Source: Acetispira formosa (nom. nud.)
GTDB lineage: Bacteria > Desulfobacterota > Desulfarculia > Adiutricales > Adiutricaceae
Length of the DNA stretch: 64,000 nucleotides
Direction of reading: 5' to 3'
NCBI GenBank assembly: GCA_023525915.1
Contig: CP026657.1
Span: 3,124,001 to 3,188,000 of the forward strand
A model generated the notes under the pieces. It was not told the DNA's origin. It did not search any database and saw only the letters and a list, made by a program, of their open reading frames with translations. Shown piece by piece: positions 33,733 through 41,149 of the stretch. The translations under genes and the position numbers were made by a program. Position 1 is the stretch's first letter. The number at the start of each line of letters is the position of its first letter.

Positions 33733-34404
33733 TTAAAACCATGACATAAAAATATCATACAGCTTTGAAGCTATTTGCCTAAACCAATTAAGACTGACTA
33801 AGCCAATTATAATTGAAAGAATTCCTAACACATAGTCTTGCCTGCGACCAGTAATGATTCTGCCCATTTCCATGGTTATATGCTCTATAGCCGCGTTTTT
33901 AGCAGCTAACAAATCGGTAACATTCCTAACGCAAGTTGAAACTAAATCGGGTTGATCTAACTGTTTTAAGAACGATCTTAACGGGTCTATCACTTTCTGG
34001 TCATCACCGGGCAACTGGCGATAAGACGCCTCGCTTTCTAAGTGCTTAATTAAAGCTAAAATTTCCTGACATAGCCGCTCCTCGTCCTTTTCGTCTAGCA
34101 AATCCACATGACATGAGCCTAACACTTCAATAAGTCGCAAGCAAGACGGCCTCTCATCCTTCTTCTTTTTGTCAAACATTGCGTCAAAAGACAATTCCAC
34201 ACATTTCAATCGGTCAGTAGTATCACCATAGATATTTAAAATAACTTTAATCTGTTTGATAAACTTTTGCCTTTTTTTCCTTTGTACGAAGGCCACATAT
34301 TTTTTGTTAAGATATGTGGCGAACATATCCATTGCGAGCCAAACTACACAGCTATAAGCGAGTAGAATAATTATAGCGATAACCCATTGCACAGCTACCG
34401 GCAT
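33733..34404 (-). CDS. Membrane protein with N- and C-terminal anchors, unknown, in the defence operon
   Basis: The 223-aa protein has a hydrophobic segment at residues about 4-30 (VQWVIAIIILLAYSCVVWLA) and another at about 193-210 (YVLGILSIIIGLVSLNWF). The roughly 160 residues between are charged, helical and likely cytoplasmic, including a very basic stretch (VQRKKRQKFIKQIK) and a Cys/Asp-rich part. No known domain is recognised. Its place inside a defence operon, 42 bp before mod, suggests a membrane-acting effector or anchor, but that is inference. Codon use is AT-rich compared with the methyltransferase and helicase genes. Confidence 0.6.
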   Translation of the reverse strand: MPVAVQWVIAIIILLAYSCVVWLAMDMFATYLNKKYVAFVQRKKRQKFIKQIKVILNIYGDTTDRLKCVELSFDAMFDKKKKDERPSCLRLIEVLGSCHVDLLDEKDEERLCQEILALIKHLESEASYRQLPGDDQKVIDPLRSFLKQLDQPDLVSTCVRNVTDLLAAKNAAIEHITMEMGRIITGRRQDYVLGILSIIIGLVSLNWFRQIASKLYDIFMSWF

Positions 34405-34449
34405 TTTTCTGCCCGCGCTAAACTCATCAAGTCAAGTTCACACCAAATT

Positions 34450-35085
34450 TTAAAATTTCTCATATACTTGCCTATTACATTTTACATTCTGAATATATTC
34501 CAGGGTTGCTAGCGCAAAATCATCTGTTCCATACCAAATAACAGCTTGACGTAAATCTCCTTTGATTTTAAAAGTCCTGTCATCTTCCGGCAGCAAATGG
34601 GCATTTAAATCTTTGGTTGTTGCATGGAATTGCAAATCCTTTATTTTTTGCTCCCACGCCTTATTTGTTTGAGGACGGGCATAAACAGTGGCATTCTTGT
34701 ACCATCCGATTATAACCTGTTTTTCGTGTTTGGATCTTTTTCCGAAGAATATAACAGTAACACCATCGATACGGCCATCGCGAATGTGATGCTCAGGTGA
34801 CTCCAAGCGTGAGATATTTATTGACTTAAGGTTAATGCCATCTACAGAACTCACATCAGCCCCAATGACCTCCTGATTATTATCAAGTTTTGGCATTAAT
34901 ATCGAACCATACACACGGCCCCTGTGACTTTTGAAGTTGAAGCTTTCCCATCCAACTGCCTTAGGATTCTGCAAATGTTTAAAATTTTTATACTCAGCCT
35001 CTTCAATAGTTTGATATGTTGAATACCATGCAACCTTGCAATATATAACAGCGTAAAATTTACCGTCCTTGTTTATTACGGCCAT
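34450..35085 (-). CDS. Unknown protein with a GWYKNATVY motif, in the defence operon
   Basis: The 211-aa protein starts MAVINKDGKFYAVIYCKVAW. ATG 35085 is chosen because GGAGGAG lies 5 nt upstream; an earlier in-frame GTG would include that site. A central segment (VTVIFFGKRSKHEKQVIIGW, then YKNATVYARPQ) followed by HLLPEDDRTFKI is a pattern I have seen in uncharacterised proteins near restriction genes, possibly a small nucleic-acid reader fold. I cannot name the family. It lies 30 bp after the SNF2-type helicase gene. Confidence 0.55.
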   Translation of the reverse strand: MAVINKDGKFYAVIYCKVAWYSTYQTIEEAEYKNFKHLQNPKAVGWESFNFKSHRGRVYGSILMPKLDNNQEVIGADVSSVDGINLKSINISRLESPEHHIRDGRIDGVTVIFFGKRSKHEKQVIIGWYKNATVYARPQTNKAWEQKIKDLQFHATTKDLNAHLLPEDDRTFKIKGDLRQAVIWYGTDDFALATLEYIQNVKCNRQVYEKF

Positions 35086-35115
35086 TTGCGCTCCTCCATA
35101 ATTTGACACAATATT

Positions 35116-38046
35116 TTAACGTATCACCCAATGGACTGTCATAAGTCGCTCAATCTGGCTTTGCCCACTCTCCATCTGCTTTTCGATCTGCTCAATGATA
35201 AGCCGCCGTTTGCGGTCCACTTCATCCTGAGCGGTGAAAAGCTCGTGGCGCTTCTGATGCCGCTTCTTTTCCAGGGCCGCTTTTTGTTTTTGAAAAACCA
35301 ATTTGTCGGCCAGGGCTTTTTGCAGACGCGACTGACGATCCACATCCCGGATCTCCCGGTTGAGGGCCTCTATTTCCAATTCCAAACCGTTTTTAAGATC
35401 ATCCGACCAGCGGTCGATTTTGTCAAGCTCCTCCACGAAATAACGCTGGTTGTTCTCTTCGGCTTTGATCGCCAAGGCGGAGACACGTTCTTCTAGATCA
35501 GCCTGAAGACATTCCGGCCAGGGAAAGGGGATATAATCGCCGGAAACTTCCGCATTCAACTGGAATAACAGAGGACCGGCCTCCGGGTTCAGCGGCGTGC
35601 CGTCCTCACCATATAGGTTGAATATCAGGTGCTCCATCAACTCAAATGTCTCCAGGGAGAGGAGGTCCAGGAAGAGCCAACCGGACTTACCCAAACTTTC
35701 CAAGAGCCCGATATGCCCCTCATGGCCGCTGAGATCGAAGACCAGGCGAACCGGCTCTAAGGCCAGTTTTTTGGCCCGCAGGGTGATCAGTTCTCCTTCC
35801 AGGCCGGAAAGGCGGTGCGGCCGCCCTCCACCCTTGGTTCCTTCACGCGCTTTTTTACGGGTCTGGGCCGGAGTGGCCTCAAGATCAACGGCCGGGGCCG
35901 GACCGGTATCGACATAATAATAGAGCGGGGTCCGCAGGCTGTCGGCTTCGCGGCGGCCGTTTTTGATGAAAGCCTCATCGTGGCCGAAGATCATTTCTTT
36001 GTCATTAAAATAATATCTGAGGCGGCCGCCAGGCTCTTTTTCATTTCCATAATAGTATTTGGTCAAAGCCCAGAACTTGTGGCCGATGTCATCGAGTTTC
36101 CGGCCGGTCTCATCCAGGCCGCTCAACAGCCGCTGGTGCACCTCCTCGTCAAAGCTCTCCAACAGCAGGCGGCGGCTTTGGGCCAGGCGGTCCTCGATGG
36201 GTTTTTCCAATTCAGCCTGAAGAGCGCCAAAGGCTGTTTCGATTTCTTCCGGTGTGCGGCAGGTATCAAATATTCCCAAAATTCGTTTTTCAAAATCCAG
36301 GCCGGATTCCAGACGACCCAGAATCTCGTCCGAAGCTCCGAAGACGCCGTCGAACAGTTTGAACTTTTCCTTCAAAATTTCGTACAGGCGCTGGTCAGCG
36401 TGATTTTTCTCATTGAGAAAGTTGACCACCACGACATCATGTTTTTGCCCGTAACGATGGACACGGCCAATGCGCTGCTCGATGCGCTGGGGGTTCCAGG
36501 GCAGATCGTAATTTATGACCAGAGAACAGAACTGAAGGTTCAAGCCCTCGGCTCCGGCCTCTGTGGCCACCATGATATCGGCCTGATTTTTGAACCTGTC
36601 CACTATGGCCTGGCGCAGATCGACGTTCAGCGAACCGGTGCGGCGAGGGGCAGTGGTATGGTCAGTCATCCACTGGCGATAAAGGGCCTTGCTCTCCGGA
36701 TCGTCGTTTTGGCCGTTGAAAGTCACCAGCCGCCCTTGATAGCCATTGGCGGTAAGGAACTCCTTCAAATAGCGCTGGGTGCGGCTGGACTCGGTAAAAA
36801 TCAGGGCTTTGGGCGCTGCTCCCAATTCTTTCAGCCGGGCAAAGGCGATGTCCAGAGCCGCTAGTAAGGCTTTGGCCTTGGTTTCGACTTTTATGGCGCG
36901 GGCCATGGTCAGGAAGCGGTCTATGATCGCCAGTTCCTGAGTCAGCTTTTGGCGGTCAACGGTTTTATGAAGGGGCTTGGTACGATTCGGTTCCAGCTCT
37001 TCAGCCAGGTATTCGGAAGAACTTTCCGCCAGATTCAGGCGCAAGGGCTTGCTCTGCCCACTGGAGAGCATGTCTTCCAGCCGCCCCCGGATGGTTTTCA
37101 GCGTACCGATGAGGGCATAGCTGGATGAGGCCAGAAGTTTGCGGATAACCAGCACCACCAAGGAGCGCTGGCCCATGGGAATGGCATAGGTTTCCGGCTC
37201 TAGGAGGAAGCCGGAAACCTCATCATACAGGTGCTGCTCTTCGTCGCTGAGGGTAAAGGGCTGGGTAATGGCCTCACGATGGGTGAACTGGATGTATTCA
37301 AGGACTTCACGGCGCAGGGTTCTTTTCAGCACTGGAGCCAGGCGGCTTTTCAGGTCACCCAAGTCGGCCTTAGGGTTGAGATAGGCCGCCTTGAAAGCCT
37401 CCAAGCTGCCAAACAGGTGTTCATCAACCAAGGCGCTCAATCCGAACAATTCGAGAAGAGAATTCTGAAGCGGCGTGGCCGTCAGCAGAACTTTGCGGCG
37501 GCCGGACAGGGATTCGCAAATAGCTTTGCCCATTTTATTGCCCGGCTGATAAAGGTTGCGTAGTTTATGGGCTTCATCTATGGTCACCAAATCCCAGGGC
37601 ACGCCCTCAATCTGCTTGGCGTAACGGCTGGCGAACTGAACAGAGACAATGGCAATTTTGTCCAGTTCAGCCAGTTTTATGCCTTTAAAGTTGGCTGATT
37701 CCAGAATCAGGCTGGGCAAACCGAATTTATCCAGAAGTTCCAGTGACCACTGCCGCCGTAATGAGGCCGGGCAGATGACCAGAAGCCGCCGCTTATGCTC
37801 CGCCCAAAACTGGGCCAGCACCAAACCGGCCTCAATGGTTTTGCCCAAGCCGACTTCATCGGCCAGGATAACCCCTTTGGTCAGGGGGGACCGCAAGGCG
37901 AAGAGGGCCGCTTCAACCTGATGAGGGTTCAAATCCACAGCCGAATCATAAAGGGCCATGGATATGCGTCCTCCGACGTTTTCAGCCGAGGACGCTTTCC
38001 TTGTCAGGTCGTAGGCGAAATATTTGGCGTGATAATCGGTAATCAT
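35116..38046 (-). CDS. SNF2/RapA-type helicase with coiled-coil C-terminal region
   Basis: The 976-aa protein has LNPHQVEAALFAL (Q-motif-like), Walker A ADEVGLGKTIEAG (about 62-74), DEAH in TIDEAHKLRN (about 156), LTATPLQNSLLELFG (about 188), and the second RecA lobe with VATEAGAEGLNLQFC and NPQRIEQRIGRVHRYGQ (about 500-530). This is the SNF2 family most like RapA/HepA. After residue 580 it becomes a long charged region ending in a coiled coil. Such proteins translocate on duplex DNA. First gene of the minus-strand operon, it probably remodels or senses invading DNA with the methyltransferase and ATPases. Helicase, methylase and ATPase sets have been described in defence islands (for example Hma, DISARM); membership of a named class is not established here. 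Confidence 0.85.
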   Translation of the reverse strand: MITDYHAKYFAYDLTRKASSAENVGGRISMALYDSAVDLNPHQVEAALFALRSPLTKGVILADEVGLGKTIEAGLVLAQFWAEHKRRLLVICPASLRRQWSLELLDKFGLPSLILESANFKGIKLAELDKIAIVSVQFASRYAKQIEGVPWDLVTIDEAHKLRNLYQPGNKMGKAICESLSGRRKVLLTATPLQNSLLELFGLSALVDEHLFGSLEAFKAAYLNPKADLGDLKSRLAPVLKRTLRREVLEYIQFTHREAITQPFTLSDEEQHLYDEVSGFLLEPETYAIPMGQRSLVVLVIRKLLASSSYALIGTLKTIRGRLEDMLSSGQSKPLRLNLAESSSEYLAEELEPNRTKPLHKTVDRQKLTQELAIIDRFLTMARAIKVETKAKALLAALDIAFARLKELGAAPKALIFTESSRTQRYLKEFLTANGYQGRLVTFNGQNDDPESKALYRQWMTDHTTAPRRTGSLNVDLRQAIVDRFKNQADIMVATEAGAEGLNLQFCSLVINYDLPWNPQRIEQRIGRVHRYGQKHDVVVVNFLNEKNHADQRLYEILKEKFKLFDGVFGASDEILGRLESGLDFEKRILGIFDTCRTPEEIETAFGALQAELEKPIEDRLAQSRRLLLESFDEEVHQRLLSGLDETGRKLDDIGHKFWALTKYYYGNEKEPGGRLRYYFNDKEMIFGHDEAFIKNGRREADSLRTPLYYYVDTGPAPAVDLEATPAQTRKKAREGTKGGGRPHRLSGLEGELITLRAKKLALEPVRLVFDLSGHEGHIGLLESLGKSGWLFLDLLSLETFELMEHLIFNLYGEDGTPLNPEAGPLLFQLNAEVSGDYIPFPWPECLQADLEERVSALAIKAEENNQRYFVEELDKIDRWSDDLKNGLELEIEALNREIRDVDRQSRLQKALADKLVFQKQKAALEKKRHQKRHELFTAQDEVDRKRRLIIEQIEKQMESGQSQIERLMTVHWVIR

Positions 38047-38051
38047 GCTCC

Positions 38052-38080
38052 ATTATCAAATATAAACGGCTCATGGTCAA
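38052..38080 (-). promoter_or_regulatory. Promoter of the defence operon, placing +1 at or next to the start codon
   Basis: On the minus strand -35 TTGACC (38075-38080) is followed after 17 bp by -10 GATAAT (38052-38057). The predicted +1 falls near 38045, within a base or two of the ATG at 38046, which would make the transcript leaderless. GGAG sits only 1 nt from the ATG, too close for normal use. Confidence 0.5.
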
Positions 38081-38142
38081 GATAATCCATCATATGGAGC
38101 ATGGCTGAGCCTCTCCCAGAACTATTGCTGAGGCTTTAGACA

Positions 38143-39051
38143 ATGCCAACAAAAGAGAAGCGGCGGGGCGGCCAGTGGCTGGCCCGCGTAATTGTGAACG
38201 GAAAGCAGATGAATTCCAAGCTCTTCCCGCCTGGCCGAAAGGGCGGTCCGGAATGGCGGGCGGCAAAGGCGTGGGAAGAGGAAACGAGAGAGCAATACCG
38301 AGCGGGCATTCCAGCCGTCTCGGCCTCAGAGATTTTCGTCCTATGGCTGAAGCTTTATCTGGAATATGCCTGGACAACAATGACAGCGAAGACCGCAAAA
38401 GAGAAGGCGGCAGCACTCGATGACTTCGCCACTTATTGTCTTGATAATGGAATTGACATGCTTGAGGCTATTACCGCTCAAGTGGTCCATGTGTTTTTGA
38501 TGCGTATTATGAACCAGCGCGGGGCACATGTCGCCAATAAGTATCGAAAAAATATTCTGGCTGCTTGGCGCTGGGGACAAGATATGGTGGACGGGTTCCC
38601 TGAAGTTGGTTCGCCATTCCAGAAGGTCAAACCCTTTAAGGTCGAACACACTGACAGATATGTCCCCAGCGATGAAGACCTGGCGGCAGTTCTCAGGCAA
38701 GCCACAGGGCAAGACGCGCTTATGCTTTTTGCCTATATACAGACCGGAGCCAGAAGAAGCGAACTTTTTAGACTAACCATGAGCATTGCGTATCTCAATG
38801 GCAGTGGCAAGATGACCTCCCTCAATGACCTTTATGAAACCCTGTCCGTTCTGGAACACAGCATGGGCGGCATGGCCTTCATTCTCGACCAGATGCTCGT
38901 CAGGGTTATTCTGGATTTGGATGTTGAGCAACAGAACTTGCTGTATTTCATTTCTGACACTCTGAAAGATGCCAAGGCGAAAATGAAAAGGGTCTGCCCT
39001 GATGGCAGTGAGCCACGGTTTGAATTGATCGGCGCGAAGGCGGATGAGTGA
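38143..39051 (+). pseudogene. Chimeric tyrosine recombinase: N-terminal half joined to an unrelated tail
   Basis: Residues 1-206 match a phage-type tyrosine recombinase (arm-binding MPTKEKRRGGQWLARVIVNG, SAM-like core domain, first catalytic Arg in TGARRSELFRL). They are clearly paralogous to the intact recombinase at 39591. Immediately after ...ELFRLT the sequence changes to an unrelated 96-residue tail (MTSLNDLYETLSVLEHSMGG ... PRFELIGAKADE). The HxxR, H/W and nucleophile Tyr are all missing, so it cannot recombine DNA. The tail may be an independent small gene joined in frame by a deletion. It is divergent from the defence operon (97 bp apart) and marks an older or tandem integration event. 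Confidence 0.65.
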
Positions 39052-39054
39052 CTC

Positions 39055-39375
39055 ATGAAGTGTGACCGCAACGGAATTCCAATCCTACCTGATTCGGACC
39101 AGCACCACCAGCGGTCCAAAGACAGGTACAGATACAATCGGAAGCCCTACGAATTTACTGACGGCACCAAGAAAAAGGCATTCGCAAAGTATGGCGGGCT
39201 CTGTCAGTGGTGTGGCCGTTCAATATCAAGATGGGATAAAGGTGAATACCACCATCTCACCCTCATCAGTCATGGCGGCGGGAGGGCTCTGGGTAACTGT
39301 CTCCTGCTCCACCCCCGTTGCCACAGAGATAAAGAGGTCTACGCCTTCCTCCATGGTTGGGGACTTGAACCTTAA
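39055..39375 (+). CDS. HNH endonuclease-like protein, 106 aa
   Basis: The protein has GGLCQWCGRSISRWDKGEYH, then HLTLISHGGGRALGNCLLLH and PRCHRD. That is C-x2-C, the HH of the HNH motif, a central Asn and a final C-x4-C-H-type metal site. The layout fits small phage or island HNH nucleases, which nick DNA or assist packaging. It starts 3 bp after the chimeric integrase stop and precedes the excisionase-like gene, so the four plus-strand genes may be co-transcribed. The catalytic His pair and Asn are present, so activity is possible. Confidence 0.7.
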   Translation: MKCDRNGIPILPDSDQHHQRSKDRYRYNRKPYEFTDGTKKKAFAKYGGLCQWCGRSISRWDKGEYHHLTLISHGGGRALGNCLLLHPRCHRDKEVYAFLHGWGLEP

Positions 39376-39400
39376 AGGGACTCAATGAATCAGGTGAAAT

Positions 39401-39799
39401 ATGGGTTTTAAAGATGTTCTCAAAGTATTACGGGAAGAATATGGTGAGCCCCTGACCGTAACTCAGGTGGCCGTAATCTTTGGTGTTGACCGGCGAACCG
39501 TAAAGAAATATCCTTACCTTTATGGTGGCGTAGAGATAGCACCGGGATGCCTTAGGTTCTTTGAGAAAAGGATAAGAGGTATCATTAACAATGCCAACAC
39601 GTTACAAGAGTCGGCAAGGAGTCAGATGGCGCGGCGTGGTCAAAATGGACGGCCGTGTGGTGGAAACGAAACTGTTCGGAACCGGGCCGTCAGCCAAAAG
39701 GCAGGCGGCCCAATGGGAACTGGACACCAGAAAGGAGTGGGAGAAGAGGCAGACAGAGACCCGTTCGGTCTTGCCGAGTGCCTTGGATTGGGCCAATAA
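39401..39799 (+). CDS. Excisionase-like helix-turn-helix protein, overlapping the integrase start
   Basis: Residues 1-65 (MGFKDVLKVLREEYGEPLTV, TQVAVIFGVDRRTVKKYPYL, then a winged part ending RFFEKRIRGII) form an AlpA/Xis-like winged helix that would bend DNA at the att sites and control excision direction. From codon 64 on the frame overlaps the integrase gene by 209 bp and the residues become low-complexity shadows, so the natural stop may have been lost or the true protein may be only about 70 aa long. The ribosome site before ATG 39401 is weak (CAGGTG). Confidence 0.5.
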   Translation: MGFKDVLKVLREEYGEPLTVTQVAVIFGVDRRTVKKYPYLYGGVEIAPGCLRFFEKRIRGIINNANTLQESARSQMARRGQNGRPCGGNETVRNRAVSQKAGGPMGTGHQKGVGEEADRDPFGLAECLGLGQ

Positions 39800-40775
39800 A
39801 TATCTGGCCTATTCTCAACAGCGACACGCGAAAAAGACTTTTCAGGAAAAAGTGGCGGCCTTTAAATCTTTCATGACCTTCAGCCGGGAAACTGATCTTA
39901 CCAGCATCACTCCGGCCATGACCATGGAATTTTTACAGGCACAATGCCGAGTCCGTTCTGGTTATGCGGCCAATAAAGATCGAAAAAATCTGGCGGCCGC
40001 CTGGGCTTGGGGGCGAAAATATATCGATGGTTTCCCAAATGATGTCAATCCATTTCTGGCGATCGACAAGTTTAAGGAAGAGCGTAGCCCTCGCTATGTC
40101 CCACCGGAAGAAGATTTTTGGAAAGTGGTCGATATCGCAACCGGTCAGGATAAAGCCATGTTACTGGCCCTCTTTTACTTGGGGGCCAGAAGAGGCGAAA
40201 TTTTCAGATTAAAATGGGAGGATATTGATTTTATTAAACATCAGGTTAGATTGGGCACGAAAAAAACCAAAGGCGGGGAAATGCGCTATGACTGGATACC
40301 CATGCCGCAAGAATTGCGCGAAGTCCTATTGCAGTGGAAAGCCGAGCGGCCGTATAAAACGGAATGGGTGTTCACCATACTGGACGACAGCCCCAGCCCT
40401 TACCATACTCCCGGCGAGCCCTTCAGAGAGCGGCTTCATTTTATGAAACGCATCTGCCGCCGGGCGGGGGTGAAACCATTTGGTTATCATGCTATCCGGC
40501 ATTTACACGCCACGATACTGTTTAATGAGGGCTGTGATTTAAGTACGACCCAGAAACAGCTTCGGCACTCTTCGCCGACGACTACGGTACGGTATTTAAA
40601 AAGCCTTGGTTATGAAGACGCACATGCCCAAAAGGTCTTATCGGTGATAGAAGGCCGTCAGCCAAAACGGCAGACTATTTTTCAATTTGAGACAAGAAAG
40701 AATCCCCAAGATAAGGCTCTTGGGGATTCGGTACACACACCCGGTACACAATCCGGGCTATTTTCTAAGGTCTAA
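39591..40775 (+). CDS. Phage-type tyrosine recombinase (island integrase)
   Basis: The 394-aa protein has an N-terminal arm-binding domain (MPTRYKSRQGVRWRGVVKMD), a SAM-like core-binding domain, and the catalytic domain: Arg in LGARRGEIFRLKWEDID, HxxR in YHAIRHLHATILF, His of LRHSSPTTTVRYLKSLG with the nucleophile Tyr in that last motif. All catalytic residues are present. The stop lies 19 bp from the right copy of the 47-bp repeat at the tRNA-Glu 3' end, so this enzyme is the obvious agent of integration at that tRNA. Confidence 0.92.
   Translation: MPTRYKSRQGVRWRGVVKMDGRVVETKLFGTGPSAKRQAAQWELDTRKEWEKRQTETRSVLPSALDWANKYLAYSQQRHAKKTFQEKVAAFKSFMTFSRETDLTSITPAMTMEFLQAQCRVRSGYAANKDRKNLAAAWAWGRKYIDGFPNDVNPFLAIDKFKEERSPRYVPPEEDFWKVVDIATGQDKAMLLALFYLGARRGEIFRLKWEDIDFIKHQVRLGTKKTKGGEMRYDWIPMPQELREVLLQWKAERPYKTEWVFTILDDSPSPYHTPGEPFRERLHFMKRICRRAGVKPFGYHAIRHLHATILFNEGCDLSTTQKQLRHSSPTTTVRYLKSLGYEDAHAQKVLSVIEGRQPKRQTIFQFETRKNPQDKALGDSVHTPGTQSGLFSKV
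40701..40728. other. Perfect inverted repeat in the integrase 3' end
   Basis: AATCCCCAAG and CTTGGGGATT (10-bp perfect arms, 8-nt loop) lie within the last 25 codons of the integrase gene, 67 bp from attR. It may act as a terminator stem without a T-run or as part of the recombination site. Confidence 0.4.
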
Positions 40776-40794
40776 CGAGTAACCTATTGATTTT

Positions 40795-40841
40795 ATTGGC
40801 GTCCCCAAGGGGATTTGAACCCCTGTCGCCGGCGTGAAAGG
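40795..40841. repeat. attR of the genomic island (47-bp direct repeat inside tRNA-Glu)
   Basis: Identical to 23429-23475. Here it is part of the complete tRNA-Glu gene, so integration preserved tRNA function. Confidence 0.92.
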
Positions 40842-40874
40842 CCGGTGTCCTGGACCAGGCTAGACGATGGGGAC
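40797..40874 (-). tRNA. tRNA-Glu (anticodon TTC), CCA encoded
   Basis: On the minus strand the acceptor stem GTCCCCA/TGGGGAC, D arm, anticodon stem ACCGGCC/... with loop CTTTCAC (anticodon TTC), T arm AGGGG-TTCAAAT-CCCCT, discriminator G and CCA are all present. It is the integration target of the island. Confidence 0.95.
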
Positions 40875-40900
40875 GCATATGTTCTCGGGCTGCCTTTTTA

Positions 40901-40976
40901 TGGTGGGTCGTGTGGGACTCGAACCCACGACTCTCTGCTTAAAAGGCAGATACTCTACCGACTGAGTTAACAACCC
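40901..40976 (-). tRNA. tRNA-Lys (anticodon TTT), CCA encoded
   Basis: On the minus strand the acceptor stem GGGTTGT/ACGACCC, anticodon loop CTTTTAA in stem TCTGC/GCAGA, T arm GTGGG-TTCGAGT-CCCAC, discriminator A and CCA are present. It lies 26 bp upstream of tRNA-Glu on the same strand, so the two are probably co-transcribed. Confidence 0.95.
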
Positions 40977-41016
40977 ATAGACAGTAGGTAAGCAACTGAT
41001 TTTGCTACCACCCGCT

Positions 41017-41083
41017 TTCTATGTGTCAGTTCACGCTGAACGCTTTCGCAGTCACGTTTTAAATCGTGCCCTGACGCATAGAA
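41017..41083. other. Inverted repeat upstream of the tRNA pair
   Basis: TTCTATGTGTCAG and CTGACGCATAGAA (one G-T pair) enclose 41 bp that contain further CACG/CGTG complementarity. It may be a transcription terminator or processing structure between the accA-accD gene and the tRNAs. Confidence 0.35.
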
Positions 41084-41149
41084 GGCATTTATAATCTAAT
41101 TTCTTCGGAAAGTCAACCCTCTTTTTGAAAAATTCGCTTTTTTTTGCGA

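Larger units (their letters stand above)
23429..40841. mobile_element. Genomic island integrated in tRNA-Glu, about 17.4 kb with both att repeats
   Basis: The island is bounded by identical 47-bp direct repeats of the tRNA-Glu 3' end. It carries an intact tyrosine recombinase gene ending 19 bp from the right repeat, an excisionase-like gene, phage fragments, an HNH protein, a chimeric integrase and a long defence-type operon. The recombinase lies beside the complete tRNA, the usual arrangement for tRNA-targeting islands. Repeated TACACA boxes lie near both att sites. Confidence 0.9.

Noticed and set aside
35815-36864. A 349-codon plus-strand frame opposite the SNF2-type helicase
   Set aside because: It is a shadow frame; helicase motifs on the minus strand are complete.
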